DNA from: Luteolibacter rhizosphaerae
Lineage (GTDB): Bacteria; Verrucomicrobiota; Verrucomicrobiia; Verrucomicrobiales; Akkermansiaceae
Assembly (NCBI RefSeq): GCF_025950095.1
Contig: NZ_JAPDDR010000001.1
Span: forward strand, 1-64,000
Reading direction: 5' to 3'
DNA: 64,000 bases
How positions within the stretch are numbered: position 1 is the first letter of the stretch; each line of letters begins with the position of its first letter. The position numbers and the translations under genes were made by a program. Below are positions 33,337-42,102 of the stretch, piece by piece. A model generated the notes under the pieces. That model was not told the origin of the DNA, made no database searches, and worked only from the letters and a program-made list of their open reading frames with translations.

Positions 33337-34842
33337 ATGATGGATCCGATGCTCCGCTTTTCGTTCCTGCTTGCCGCGGCGCCCTTGGCCGCGGCTCCGC
33401 TTCATGTCGTTTCGGTCGAAACGGTGCAGCCCATTTGTCCGGCATTCGTGCGTGAGGATTTCAATCCCGTACTGGGTTTGAAGGTGGAGGTTGGGGGTGA
33501 GGAGGGGGTGCTCGAACTGGAGGAGATCGAATTGGGTTTCGGAGGGACGACGCGACTGAAGGACATCGCGAGTTTCGAGGTTCGCGCCGGCGGGGCTGAC
33601 CCGGGTGCGGAGCCTGGTGCCGTGATCGCCGGAGACAGGAAGGCAGGGGAGCGGCAACGCGTGGCGCCAAAGCATCGCTTGGAGCGGGGGACGCATTGGT
33701 TCTGGATCTCGCCAAAGATCAGGGAAGACGCTTCGCTTGACGGGGTGGTGGATGCCTCGGTCTTCGGGGTCAAGGCGGGGGGGAAGACCCATCAAACGCC
33801 GGTAAGCTCCCCACCCGGCGCACAGCGGATCGGCTACGCGGTGAGGCTGCCGGGCGATGATGGTTCGAAGTCGTACCGCATCCCCGGACTAGCCCGAACC
33901 AAGGGAGGCGCCCTGCTCGCGGTATACGATATCCGCTACGATCATGCCGGGGATCTGCCGGCGAACATCGATGTAGGCGTATCGCGATCCACCGACGAGG
34001 GACAGTCGTGGGAGAAAATGCGGGTAGCGATCGACATGGGAAACGATCCGGAGCATGGCCATGACGGGGTGGGGGATCCGGCGATCGCGGTGGACCCGAA
34101 GACCGGACGGATTTGGATTGCGGCGCTATGGAGCCATGGCAACCGCGGATGGAATGGATCGGGCCCGGGGATGAGCCCGGAGGAGACCGGGCAGCTCGTG
34201 CTCGTTCATAGCGACGACGAGGGCAAGAGCTGGTCGAAGCCGGAGAACATTACCGGGCAGACGAAAGATCCGGCGTGGCGCTTATTCTTCAACGGGCCGG
34301 GCGCGGGGATCGTGCTGCGGGACGGGACGATCGTTTTCGCCGCGCAGTACCGGGCGGCGGACGGGAAGCCATGGTCGACCCTGATCCGTTCGAAGGATGG
34401 CGGGAAGACTTGGGAAACCGGGAGTGGAGTGAAGAGCGACACCACGGAGGCCCAAGTGGTAGAGCTGGCGGACGGATCGATCATGATCAACTGCCGGGAC
34501 AATCGGGGAGGAGCGCGGACGATCGCGGTGAGCAAGGATCTGGGGGAGACTTGGGAGCTGCATGCGACGGACCGCAAGGCACTGCGGGAACCGGTATGCA
34601 TGGGAAGCCTGCTCGCCCGGGATGAAGCGCTGTGGTTCTCCAATCCCGATAGCGTGAAGGCGCGGGATCGCATGACTCTGAAGCAATCGAAGGATCAGGG
34701 AGTGACCTGGCCAGAGGAGACGCAGTGGCTCTACGATTCGCGCGGGGGCTTCGGCTATTCGTGCTTGGCACCGCTGGATCAAGGGCGGGTGGGAGTGATC
34801 TACGAGGGGAAGGGGAGTTTGTACTTTCTGCGGCTGCCTTGA
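33337..34842 (+). CDS. Secreted exo-alpha-sialidase (neuraminidase)
   Basis: The 501-residue protein has a signal peptide (hydrophobic LRFSFLLAAAPLAAA after the start) and an N-terminal beta-sandwich (about 25-165). The six-bladed sialidase propeller has the YRIP motif (about 180-183) and five Asp boxes of the S-x-D-x-G-x-(T/S)-W type: STDEGQSW (218), SDDEGKSW (292), SKDGGKTW (352), SKDLGETW (399) and SKDQGVTW (451). The family removes terminal sialic acids from glycans. Downstream catalytic Arg and Tyr residues are likely (NCRDNRGGAR, VGVIYEGK). No sialate catabolism genes are adjacent, so its role is probably glycan scavenging. MLRF at 33349 is an alternative start. Confidence 0.93.
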   Translation: MMDPMLRFSFLLAAAPLAAAPLHVVSVETVQPICPAFVREDFNPVLGLKVEVGGEEGVLELEEIELGFGGTTRLKDIASFEVRAGGADPGAEPGAVIAGDRKAGERQRVAPKHRLERGTHWFWISPKIREDASLDGVVDASVFGVKAGGKTHQTPVSSPPGAQRIGYAVRLPGDDGSKSYRIPGLARTKGGALLAVYDIRYDHAGDLPANIDVGVSRSTDEGQSWEKMRVAIDMGNDPEHGHDGVGDPAIAVDPKTGRIWIAALWSHGNRGWNGSGPGMSPEETGQLVLVHSDDEGKSWSKPENITGQTKDPAWRLFFNGPGAGIVLRDGTIVFAAQYRAADGKPWSTLIRSKDGGKTWETGSGVKSDTTEAQVVELADGSIMINCRDNRGGARTIAVSKDLGETWELHATDRKALREPVCMGSLLARDEALWFSNPDSVKARDRMTLKQSKDQGVTWPEETQWLYDSRGGFGYSCLAPLDQGRVGVIYEGKGSLYFLRLP

Positions 34843-35197
34843 GGGCAATGCCGTTAAGGACTCATTTTTGGAGGGCGGTCCGTAGGTAGCTTCGGACAAA
34901 TTGACTACGGATTGTGCGGATTTAACGGATTACACGGATGTGGCTGTGCTGGGTCCGCGCAGAGAGATTCCGATTCGAGATCGTTCAAATCCTGTCTTTG
35001 AATCCGTCCAATCCTCTAAATGGTATAATCCGTGGTGAATGGGTTTCCCGGTCCTTAAGGGTATTGGCCTAAAGGAGCACGGATGGACGGAGATGAAGAG
35101 CAAGGGATGCTGCAGCAGCCCGTTGCTTTCATGCCTTCCTCGGAAAGAGACACGCGATTATCTTGACCGCCCGGAGGTCGTCCCTGCCTTAATTCGC
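34843..35197. other. Spacer with degenerate short tandem repeats
   Basis: Between convergent genes. It contains several imperfect acggat-type units (ggatttaacggattacacggat near 34918-34940; gcacggatggacggagatg near 35078-35096). No gene or clear terminator is seen. Confidence 0.5.
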
Positions 35198-35941
35198 TCA
35201 GCGCGCGGCGGCCCATGCGACAGCGTCGGGGCCGGCGGGTAGGAAGGAGGGGGCCGCGGGGTCCGTGACCACGGACCAAACGGCCTCGGCGACATCGCGT
35301 GACTTGGTCTTTGGGTCGGTGGACTCCGCCCATCCGGTGAAGACCTTTTGAGCCAAGTCGTCGTAGGCTTCGGGAATGCCAAGCATGAGGGCGCGGGCAT
35401 TGTCGGCGAAGCGGGTGTCGGGGGCTTGGCCGGGCAGGACGAGAGCGGCGCGGATATTGAAGGGAGCGAGCTCCAAGGCGAGCGACTCGGTGAATGCATT
35501 CACGGCCGCTTTGCTGGCGGTGTAGATGGAGAGCAGGAGGAGCGGCTTGAGCGTGACGCTGGAGGTGACGTTCACGATGACGCCTGCCCGGCGTTCGCGG
35601 AACTGGGGCAACACTGCCTGAGTCACGGCCATCGTGCCGAAAGTATTGGTCTCGAAGATCTCGCGGATCTTCCCGATGGGCGTGCCTTCGAGGGCGTTGA
35701 GCAGACCGATGCCGGCGTTGTTGACCAAGGCGTCGATAGGGCCTGCTTCGCGGATGGCGGCGGCGATGCTCGCGGCATCGGTGACATCAAGGGGGAGGAT
35801 GCGGAGGTTTTCCGAGGACGGGAGGACTTCGGGATCCGGCGTGCGCATGGTGGCGACGACTTTCCAGTCGCGGTCGAGGAAGTGCTTGGCGATTTCGAGA
35901 CCGAAGCCGGAGGAGCAGCCGGTGATGAGGATGGTTTTCAT
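35198..35941 (-). CDS. Short-chain dehydrogenase/reductase (SDR)
   Basis: The start at ATG 35941 gives 247 residues and begins directly with the cofactor motif MKTILITGCSSGFGLEIA (TGxxxGxG). The NNAG motif (VNNAGIGLLN) and the catalytic Y-x-x-x-K (YTASK) with upstream Ser (NVTSSVT) are present, so it is a classical NAD(P)-dependent oxidoreductase. Substrate unknown. The frame is open to 35983, but the added N-terminus (MSPEPTNP...) is not typical for an SDR. It is divergent from the TetR regulator, with an 18-bp palindrome between them, so TetR control is likely. Confidence 0.92.
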   Translation of the reverse strand: MKTILITGCSSGFGLEIAKHFLDRDWKVVATMRTPDPEVLPSSENLRILPLDVTDAASIAAAIREAGPIDALVNNAGIGLLNALEGTPIGKIREIFETNTFGTMAVTQAVLPQFRERRAGVIVNVTSSVTLKPLLLLSIYTASKAAVNAFTESLALELAPFNIRAALVLPGQAPDTRFADNARALMLGIPEAYDDLAQKVFTGWAESTDPKTKSRDVAEAVWSVVTDPAAPSFLPAGPDAVAWAAAR

Positions 35942-36013
35942 GTTGGTGTTGATCGGAACCGGGTTGGTGGGTTCCGGGCTCAAGAAAACATGAAAAACGG
36001 AACCGGCAAGTTT

Positions 36014-36031
36014 CGAAACTAAATAGTTTCG
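36014..36031. promoter_or_regulatory. 18-bp palindrome, probable TetR operator
   Basis: cgaaactaaatagtttcg has 8-bp arms (cgaaacta / tagtttcg) that are perfect inverted complements around a 2-bp centre. It lies between the divergent SDR and TetR genes. Size and position are those of TetR-family operators and suggest that the regulator controls both genes. Confidence 0.65.
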
Positions 36032-36135
36032 TAAATAACGCTAGGCCTTTAGGATGAGTCATGAGTTCAAGGAACTGGATTTTTGGGCTCCCTTTCGGCG
36101 GGTTTCCTCCGCAGCGTGCGGACTGGAGCGAAGCG

Positions 36136-36780
36136 ATGGGTGAAGCCAAGAAATCAGGAGAAAAGAAGGCCGCCGGAGAGGTGAGGGCGGCAAAGCCGCT
36201 CGGGCGGAAGCGGGCCCAAGGGCGCGATCAGGAGTTGCTGGAGGCGACGGTCGAGATTTTGGCCGAAGTCGGTTTCGACAGCATGACGATGGATCTGGTC
36301 GCTGCGCGGGCGAAGGCGGGGAAGGCGACGCTGTATCGCCGCTGGTCATCGAAAGAGGAACTGGTGCGCGATGCTTTGATCGGGATGAGCCGGGCTTCGA
36401 TCGAGTTGGGTCGCCTGCCGGATACGGGAAGCCTACGCGGGGATTTGTTGGCCTTGATGAAGCCGTATTCGCTGGAGCATAGCGAACGGAAGCTACGGGT
36501 ACTGGCAGGGCTGGGATCGTTTTCGACGCAACACCCGAAGTACTATGACGAGGCGCTGGCGGGGATCTTCGAGCCGTGGACGGAGGTAAACCGCAAGCTG
36601 ATGGAGCGGGCGGTAGAGAGGAAAGAACTGCCGGCCGGTGCGGAAATCGAAGCGGTTTGCGAACTGATCGTGGCGATGACGGCATTCAGGACGAGCGTGC
36701 AGAGGAAGCAGTTCGACCGGGAGGTTTATGAAGGGCTCTTGGATCGGGTGTTGTTGCCGGCTCTGAAGGGTGGGGGGTGA
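36136..36780 (+). CDS. TetR/AcrR-family transcriptional regulator
   Basis: From ATG 36136 the protein has 214 residues, normal for the family. The N-terminal HTH reads LLEATVEILAEVGFDSMTMDLVAARAKAGKATLYRRWSSKEELVRDAL, with the conserved GxxxxTMxxVAxxAxxxxxTLYRxWxxKxxL pattern. The C-terminal ligand domain is helical and unassigned. A longer start at 36061 exists and also has a Shine-Dalgarno-like aggatga; the inner ATG has GGAG 7 nt upstream. It is divergent from the SDR and very likely binds the palindrome at 36014 as a ligand-responsive repressor. Confidence 0.9.
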   Translation: MGEAKKSGEKKAAGEVRAAKPLGRKRAQGRDQELLEATVEILAEVGFDSMTMDLVAARAKAGKATLYRRWSSKEELVRDALIGMSRASIELGRLPDTGSLRGDLLALMKPYSLEHSERKLRVLAGLGSFSTQHPKYYDEALAGIFEPWTEVNRKLMERAVERKELPAGAEIEAVCELIVAMTAFRTSVQRKQFDREVYEGLLDRVLLPALKGGG

Positions 36781-37066
36781 GATTCGAAGAGAAGAGGTTT
36801 TAACCGCGAATGGACGCCAATGGACGCGAATAGGATGAGGACTCTGTTCGCGGGAGTGGCACCAGGAGCGGGGTAGTCGCGAGGTTGCGCGGAAGGGGGT
36901 TGGTGAGCTTTGGCCTGATGATGGGTGTGCGAGGCCTGTGCCCCGCAGCAGGCTGCACGCAGTCCAAGGCGGCTGCGCCGCGATTTCTTTCGGGGGCGTC
37001 ATCATCCCGTCATGGAAGGGGGGTAGATGTGTCGCATCACGATTGATGAACCAAGTGAACAACAAC
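36781..37066. other. Spacer with a degenerate repeat
   Basis: Contains accgcgaatggacgccaa followed by tggacgcgaatagg (36803-36834), a dispersed repeat unit also found at 52878-52910. A weak hairpin gcggc/gccgc is at 36969-36981. No gene is credible; a short frame here is the upstream extension of the PepSY-like gene. Confidence 0.5.
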
Positions 37067-37537
37067 ATGAAGACCATCCCGACCCTGATCGCTCTCGCCT
37101 GCACGACCGCCTTTGCCTCCGCCCAAGTGGAGCGCCGTGAAGTCCGCCTCGCGGATTGCCCTCCAGCCGTGCAGACGACGGTGAACGACAACGCCCGTGG
37201 CGGCCGCATCGATGAAGTCGATGTGATCGGAATCGAAGGCAAGACGATCTACATCGCCGAAGTGGAACTGCCGCGCGATCGCGACCTGAAGATCTATGTG
37301 TCCGGCAACGGTGCACTGGTGAAGACGCTGGAGGACATCGTGCTGCGCGAGGCGCCGGAAGCGGTGCGTAACGCGGTGCAAGGCCTGGGTGGTTCGGTCG
37401 ACGACGTGGACAAGGAAACCAACGGCGAGACCGTGACCTATCACGTGGAGATCGACCGGACCGGCGAGCCGGACCTGGACGTGGTGCTGGCGGTGAACGG
37501 TGCGATTCTGAGCCAGACCGAGGAGGCTGACGACTGA
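37067..37537 (+). CDS. Periplasmic PepSY-like protein
   Basis: From ATG 37067 (alternative 37046) the protein has 156 residues with a signal peptide (ending AFASAQ). Two related repeats of about 60 residues follow: PAVQTTVNDNARGGRIDEVD ... GKTIYIAEVELPRDRDLKIYVSGNGALV, and EAVRNAVQGLGGSVDDVDKE ... VTYHVEIDRTGEPDLDVVLAVNGAIL. This is the pattern of the PepSY-like (putative beta-lactamase-inhibitor-like) family. Such proteins often sit beside two-component systems. A terminator separates it from the response regulator gene, so it may be a target of that system rather than in the same transcript. Confidence 0.82.
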   Translation: MKTIPTLIALACTTAFASAQVERREVRLADCPPAVQTTVNDNARGGRIDEVDVIGIEGKTIYIAEVELPRDRDLKIYVSGNGALVKTLEDIVLREAPEAVRNAVQGLGGSVDDVDKETNGETVTYHVEIDRTGEPDLDVVLAVNGAILSQTEEADD

Positions 37538-37563
37538 GGGCTGCCTGCCAAATCTGCTCGAAC

Positions 37564-37598
37564 GATGCCGGAGGTGGACGAATGCCGCCTCCGGCATC
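37564..37598 (+). terminator. Terminator hairpin after the PepSY-like gene
   Basis: gatgccggagg (37564-37574) and cctccggcatc (37588-37598) form a perfect 11-bp stem with a 13-nt loop, followed by atgctctttct. It lies 26 nt after the stop codon and 18 nt before the regulator's ATG, so it could also limit read-through into the regulator gene. Confidence 0.75.
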
Positions 37599-37616
37599 AT
37601 GCTCTTTCTACCGACG

Positions 37617-38285
37617 ATGAAACTCTTGATCGTGGAAGATGCGCCCCGGCTGCGCGCGACGCTGACCCAAGCGCTGACGCGCATGGGGCATGCCGTGGAT
37701 TTCGCCGAGGATGGCGAGGAAGGCGACCTGATGGGGCGCGCGACGAACTATGATGCCGTGGTGCTCGACCGGATGATGCCGGGCAAAGACGGGCTGGAGG
37801 TGCTGCGCGGCTGGAGGCGCGACGGGATCGACACGCCGGTGCTGCTCCTCACCGCGCTGGATGGCGTGGAAGAGAAAGTGAGGGGGCTCGGTGACGGGGC
37901 GGACGACTACATGACGAAGCCCTTCGCGCTGGCCGAACTGGTGGCACGTCTGGAAGCCTTGGCGCGGCGCCGCTATGCGCAGCCCGATCCGAAGCTGATG
38001 GTGGGGCCGCTGGAGATCGATACCGCGGCGAAGTCCGTGCGCCGCGAGGGCGAGGACATCGTGCTGACCGCGCGCGAATTCGCGTTGCTCGAATGCCTGG
38101 CGCGCCGCCCGGGGCAGGTGATGAGCCGCGAACAGATCGAGACGCGGCTTTATGCGGAACTGGAAGGGCCGCTGAGCAACGCGGTTGATTCCGCGATCTG
38201 TTCGCTACGGCGCAAGGTGTGTCCGCCCGGAACCCCGCCGCTGATTCATACCCGCCGGGGGCTGGGCTACGTGCTGGAAGCATGA
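37617..38285 (+). CDS. OmpR-family response regulator
   Basis: The 222-residue regulator starts at MKLLIVEDAPRLRATL (ATG 37617). The receiver domain has Asp51 in AVVLDRMMPGKDG, the conserved Thr/Ser (LLLTALD) and Lys (YMTKPF). The C-terminal winged helix (EGEDIVLTAREFALLECLARRPGQVMSREQIETRLY ... VDSAICSLRRKV ... IHTRRGLGYVLEA) is that of OmpR/PhoB. Its TGA overlaps the kinase ATG (ATGA), so the two form an obligate pair. The nearby PepSY-like gene is a plausible target. Confidence 0.95.
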   Translation: MKLLIVEDAPRLRATLTQALTRMGHAVDFAEDGEEGDLMGRATNYDAVVLDRMMPGKDGLEVLRGWRRDGIDTPVLLLTALDGVEEKVRGLGDGADDYMTKPFALAELVARLEALARRRYAQPDPKLMVGPLEIDTAAKSVRREGEDIVLTAREFALLECLARRPGQVMSREQIETRLYAELEGPLSNAVDSAICSLRRKVCPPGTPPLIHTRRGLGYVLEA

Positions 38286-39661
38286 TCTCGATCCGCTGGC
38301 GTCTCACGATCCTCCTCTGCCTGGCCATGGGCGCGCTGCTCGTGGCCACGGGCGTGGGCGTCTTCGTGGGGATGCGGCACGTCCTGCGCGAGCAATTCGA
38401 CGCGACCCTGACGGCGAAGGCGACGGCGCTGATCACAGCCTCCGAGATCGATGACGGGGACTTCGAGATCGACATGACGGTGCAAGACTTCGCGGGCTTC
38501 GGCGCGGGAGGAGGCGACTACTTCGAGATCCGGCGGATGAACGGAACGGTCTTCCAGCGCTCCCCCTCGCTGCAGTCCGCGAGCATCCAGATCGGCAAGT
38601 CCGGCAAGCCCCCGCAGAATGACGAGGCACGGATCCGCGAGGCGAAGCTCGGCGACGAGCGGCCGGCCCGATTCTATATCCAGCGCTTCTACCCGAAGGA
38701 CGACAAGAAGGGGCGCTTCCAGGATCTCTATCTGGTGGTGGCGAGTCCGATCCGCGGGCTACAGATCCAGCTGGCGCTGCTGGCCACGGTGCTGGCGGTG
38801 GCGGGCGGTCTGGCGCTGCTGCTGATGGTGCCGGTGATCCGGATCGGGTTGGGCCGCGGCTTGAAGCCGCTCGACAAGCTTTCGGCGGAGGTGCAATCGA
38901 TCCGGCCCGAGAGCTTGCACCAACGGCTGGAGACGGGGAGGCTGCCGGCCGAGCTGGTGCCGGTGGCGGCGAGCTTGAACGATTGGCTGGCGCGGCTGGA
39001 GGCCTCCTTCGACCGGGAGCGGCGCTTCAGCAGCCACGCCGCGCACGAACTGCGGACGCCGCTGGCGGAGATCAAGAGCATGGCGGAGCTGGGCGCGATG
39101 TGGCCGGAGGAAGCGACGCCCGAGCGCTGTGGGGAGATCGTGACGGTGGCAAACGAACTGGAGGCGCTGCTCGACAAGCTGGCGCTGCTAGCGCGGGCGG
39201 ATGCCGGGCGACAACCGCTGGCGATCGAAGAGGTCGACCCGGTGGCGACGATCGCGACGGCGCTGGGGCGGGTGGAAGCGAAGGCGACGGCGCGGAAGAT
39301 CCGCTTCGACACGCAGGTGGACGACAAGCCGCTGCGCACCGATCCGGTGCTGTGGGGGACGATCCTGCAGAACCTACTGGGGAATGCGGTATCGCATGCG
39401 CCGGAGGGATCCGAGGTGAGGCTGGAGTATGGCTCGGGAGTGCTGGCGATCAGCAACGATGCGCCGGAGCTGGAGCGGGAGGATCTGGAGCGATTGTTCG
39501 AGCGTTTCTGGCGGAAGGATGAGTCGCACAGCGGCTACGGGCACTCGGGGCTAGGGATGTCGATCGTGAAGGCGTGCTCGGGTTTGCTGGGCGGAAAGTG
39601 CACGGCGACGCTTTCGGAGGAGGGGGTTCTTCGCATTGAGGTGATCCTGGCAGATCGCTAA
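38282..39661 (+). CDS. Sensor histidine kinase partner of the OmpR regulator
   Basis: The 459-residue protein has membrane helices at about 10-30 and 160-185 that flank a periplasmic sensor of about 130 residues. HAMP-like sequence (GLGRGLKPLDKLSAEVQSI) comes next. The phosphoacceptor is His255 in SSHAAHELRTPLAEIKSM, and the ATPase motifs are NLLGNAVSHAPEGS (N box) and GHSGLGMSIVKA (G2). Classical type-I kinase. It is translationally coupled to the regulator by a 4-nt overlap. The signal is unknown; the PepSY-like protein upstream might modulate it. Confidence 0.95.
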   Translation: MISIRWRLTILLCLAMGALLVATGVGVFVGMRHVLREQFDATLTAKATALITASEIDDGDFEIDMTVQDFAGFGAGGGDYFEIRRMNGTVFQRSPSLQSASIQIGKSGKPPQNDEARIREAKLGDERPARFYIQRFYPKDDKKGRFQDLYLVVASPIRGLQIQLALLATVLAVAGGLALLLMVPVIRIGLGRGLKPLDKLSAEVQSIRPESLHQRLETGRLPAELVPVAASLNDWLARLEASFDRERRFSSHAAHELRTPLAEIKSMAELGAMWPEEATPERCGEIVTVANELEALLDKLALLARADAGRQPLAIEEVDPVATIATALGRVEAKATARKIRFDTQVDDKPLRTDPVLWGTILQNLLGNAVSHAPEGSEVRLEYGSGVLAISNDAPELEREDLERLFERFWRKDESHSGYGHSGLGMSIVKACSGLLGGKCTATLSEEGVLRIEVILADR

Positions 39662-39724
39662 GCAGCAGATGCGAACTTCAGTCGCCGGGCCGAATCCACT
39701 GGTCATCGGGGGGTAGGGCTGGAA

Positions 39725-40987
39725 ATGATCCCTTTGCGCCGTGCTTCGCCCGATGTGAAGTGGAGCGTTCTTCTTGGCCAAGCTTCCCTTGACGTGGACG
39801 ATTTTCAGAAAGACCTCTCGCTTATCTCCGGCATTGCCGCGGTCCCCCGCATCCTCGATGTGGTGTGCCGTGTCACAGGAATGGGTTTCGCCGCCGTTGC
39901 CCGTGTCACCGAGGATCGCTGGATTGCTTGCAGCGTGAGGGACGACATCGGATTCGGCCTGAAGGCTGGGGGTGAGTTGGAGTTGGGAACCACGATATGC
40001 AACGAAATCCGCTGCCACCGTAGCTTGGTGGCGATCGATCACGTGGCGGAGAGCGGCGTGTATCGCGATCATCACACTCCGCTGAAGTACGGATTCCAGA
40101 GCTATATCTCGGTGCCGATCGTCTTGAGCGACGGGCGATTTTTCGGTACGCTCTGCGCGATCGATCCGAAGCCGGCCAGCGTCGAATCGGAGCAGATCGT
40201 CAACATGTTCGTGCTCTTGGCGGAGCTCATCGCGATTCATATCGAGTCCGCCGAGCGTTTGGCGATGAGCGAGTCCGATCTGCGTGCGGAGCGTGTCCAT
40301 GCGGAGCTTCGCGAGCAATTCATCGCCGTGCTGGGGCATGATCTCCGGAATCCGCTGGGCGCCTTATCCACGGGTACCGAGATCCTGAAGATGTGCGCGC
40401 TGGATGTGCGGGCGGAGCGTGTGGTCGCGATGATGGAACAGAGCGTGCGGCGGATGTCCGGCTTGATCGAGGATGTCATGGACTTCGCCCGCGGCCGCCT
40501 CGGTGGTGGCATCAGCTTGGAGGGACGCTCGCTTGCGCCGGTGGAGCCGCTCCTGGTGCAGGTGGTGGAGGAACTGCAACTGTCCCACCCCGGGAGACGG
40601 GTCGAACGGCGCCTGGCTCTGGAGGAGCCCGTGCTGCACGACCGCAAGCGCTTGGCCCAGCTTTTCACCAACTTGCTGGGGAATGCGTTCACTCACGGCA
40701 AGGAAGGAACCCCGGTAAGGGTGGAGGCGGAAAGCCGGGACGGAATGTTCGAGTTCTCCGTGGCAAACTCAGCGGAGCCGATTGCTCCGGAGATTCTCGC
40801 ACGGATGTTCCACCCCTTTGCGCGAGGGAAGGTATCGCCCTCTCAGGAAGGTTTGGGCTTGGGCCTCTATATCGCGGCGGAGATTGCCAAATCGCACGGA
40901 GGAAACATCCGGGTCCAGTCGAACGAGGTGGAAACCCGCTTCACCTTCGTGATGGGCACGCGTGGGTCTGAGGGGGAAGGTGCCTGA
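39725..40987 (+). CDS. Cytoplasmic GAF-domain histidine kinase (orphan)
   Basis: The 420-residue protein has no membrane helix. A GAF domain lies at about 25-175 (ILDVVCRVTGMGFAAVARVTEDRWIAC, ICNEIRCHRSLVAIDHV, GFQSYISVPIVLSDGRFFGTLCAIDPKP). A HisKA segment follows, with His205 in IAVLGHDLRNPLGALSTG, then ATPase motifs LLGNAFTHGKEGT and GLGLGLYIAAEIAKSHGG. It is 63 nt after the previous kinase gene but has no regulator of its own, so its partner is unknown. GAF kinases may bind small molecules or sense light or redox; nothing here decides which. Confidence 0.92.
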   Translation: MIPLRRASPDVKWSVLLGQASLDVDDFQKDLSLISGIAAVPRILDVVCRVTGMGFAAVARVTEDRWIACSVRDDIGFGLKAGGELELGTTICNEIRCHRSLVAIDHVAESGVYRDHHTPLKYGFQSYISVPIVLSDGRFFGTLCAIDPKPASVESEQIVNMFVLLAELIAIHIESAERLAMSESDLRAERVHAELREQFIAVLGHDLRNPLGALSTGTEILKMCALDVRAERVVAMMEQSVRRMSGLIEDVMDFARGRLGGGISLEGRSLAPVEPLLVQVVEELQLSHPGRRVERRLALEEPVLHDRKRLAQLFTNLLGNAFTHGKEGTPVRVEAESRDGMFEFSVANSAEPIAPEILARMFHPFARGKVSPSQEGLGLGLYIAAEIAKSHGGNIRVQSNEVETRFTFVMGTRGSEGEGA

Positions 40988-40993
40988 ATCCGC

Positions 40994-41938
40994 TCACACG
41001 AGGTTGATCAAGCTCTTGCGCATTTGCTCCGCGACGGCGGCGGGGGTGTCGCCGAAGAAGCGCTTGAACTCGCGGTTGAACTGGGAGGCGCTTTCGTAGC
41101 CGACGAGGCGGCAAGCGCTGCCGGCGGTTTCGCCTTGGTTCACCATGAGGAGGCGGGCTTTGTGGAGGCGGATCGACTTGAGGTATTGGAGCGGGGGCGA
41201 GCTGGTGACGGCCTTGAAGTGGGCGTGGAAGGTGGAGACGCTCATGCCAGCCTCGTTGGCGAGCGTGGCCATGTCCATGGGTTGGGCATACTCCGCGTGC
41301 ATGCGATGGAGGGCGCGGCTGATCTGACCGAAGTGGGTGTGAGGGGCGGCGAGGGCACGGAGGGTGCCTGCTTCCTCATGACGGAGGACGCGATAGATGA
41401 TCTCGCGCACGCACTGGGGGCCGAGGATGCGGGCTTCCTCGGGATCGCCGAGTGCTTCGACAAGGCGCACGACGGTGTCGTACATGCGGTCGTCGAGCGG
41501 ATTGGCACGAATGGCCTGAGGCTTGCCCATCGGGATCGGAAGCGCGTTCTCCAGCTCCATCATGATCTCCGCGACAACGGCGGGCGTGATGCCGATGGAG
41601 ATGCCTAACAGAGGTCCTTCCGGCGAGGCGACGGTCTCGCACTCGAAGGGCAGGGGGACGGAGAGTACGAGATAATGGTTCGCATCGTAGGTGAACATCT
41701 GCTCGCCGAGGTAGCCGCGTTTACGGCCCTGAGCGACGATGACGATGCTGGGCTCATAGGAGACCTGCGTGCGCACGATCGCGGCGGTGGAGCGCATGAA
41801 CTTGAGGCCGGGCAAACGCGAGGGGCTGAAGCCCTCGCCTTGGGCAAGTCCGGCTAACAGATCGACGAGGCGTGTGTCACGCGGCGAGGCGATCGAATCC
41901 GGTCGAGTGGCGGTCTTCCGGGTGCTATTGTTGCTCAT
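40994..41938 (-). CDS. AraC-family transcriptional regulator
   Basis: The 314-residue regulator has an N-terminal cupin-like ligand domain of the AraC type (PSIVIVAQGRKRGYLGEQMFTYDANHYLVLSVPLPFECE). The C-terminal pair of helix-turn-helices is clear (MDMATLANEAGMSVSTFHAHFKAVTSSPPLQYLKSIRLHKARLLM ... ACRLVGYESASQFNREFKRFFGDTPAAVAEQ). The start was set at ATG 41938; the frame is open to 41953. It is divergent from an SDR gene cluster, and three spaced ggcaat repeats lie in between, so it probably controls that cluster in response to an unknown ligand. Confidence 0.93.
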   Translation of the reverse strand: MSNNSTRKTATRPDSIASPRDTRLVDLLAGLAQGEGFSPSRLPGLKFMRSTAAIVRTQVSYEPSIVIVAQGRKRGYLGEQMFTYDANHYLVLSVPLPFECETVASPEGPLLGISIGITPAVVAEIMMELENALPIPMGKPQAIRANPLDDRMYDTVVRLVEALGDPEEARILGPQCVREIIYRVLRHEEAGTLRALAAPHTHFGQISRALHRMHAEYAQPMDMATLANEAGMSVSTFHAHFKAVTSSPPLQYLKSIRLHKARLLMVNQGETAGSACRLVGYESASQFNREFKRFFGDTPAAVAEQMRKSLINLV

Positions 41939-41948
41939 GAGAGGAATA

Positions 41949-42006
41949 GGCAATCAGGCGGGACGATTTGGCAATGGGAATCTGGGTGATCGTAGGATCA
42001 GGCAAT
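41949..42006. promoter_or_regulatory. Direct repeats between AraC regulator and SDR genes (possible operator half-sites)
   Basis: ggcaat occurs at 41949-41954, 41970-41975 and 42001-42006, with spacings of 21 and 31 bp (about two and three helical turns). AraC-family proteins typically bind direct repeats on one DNA face at 21-bp spacing. The context suits them, but a 6-mer may repeat by chance. Confidence 0.4.
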
Positions 42007-42102
42007 GATTCCGGGCCATCGGGTCTATCGTGAAAGCGAGGAGAGGGATACGGTTTGATCGTGGACAGGCGATAAAGCTTCTCCGCCAAACCAATCAGAA
42101 AC

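Noticed and set aside
37046-37066. Upstream start for the PepSY-like gene (MNQVNNN...)
   Set aside because: Extends the signal peptide with polar residues; the ATG at 37067 gives a compact, typical signal peptide.
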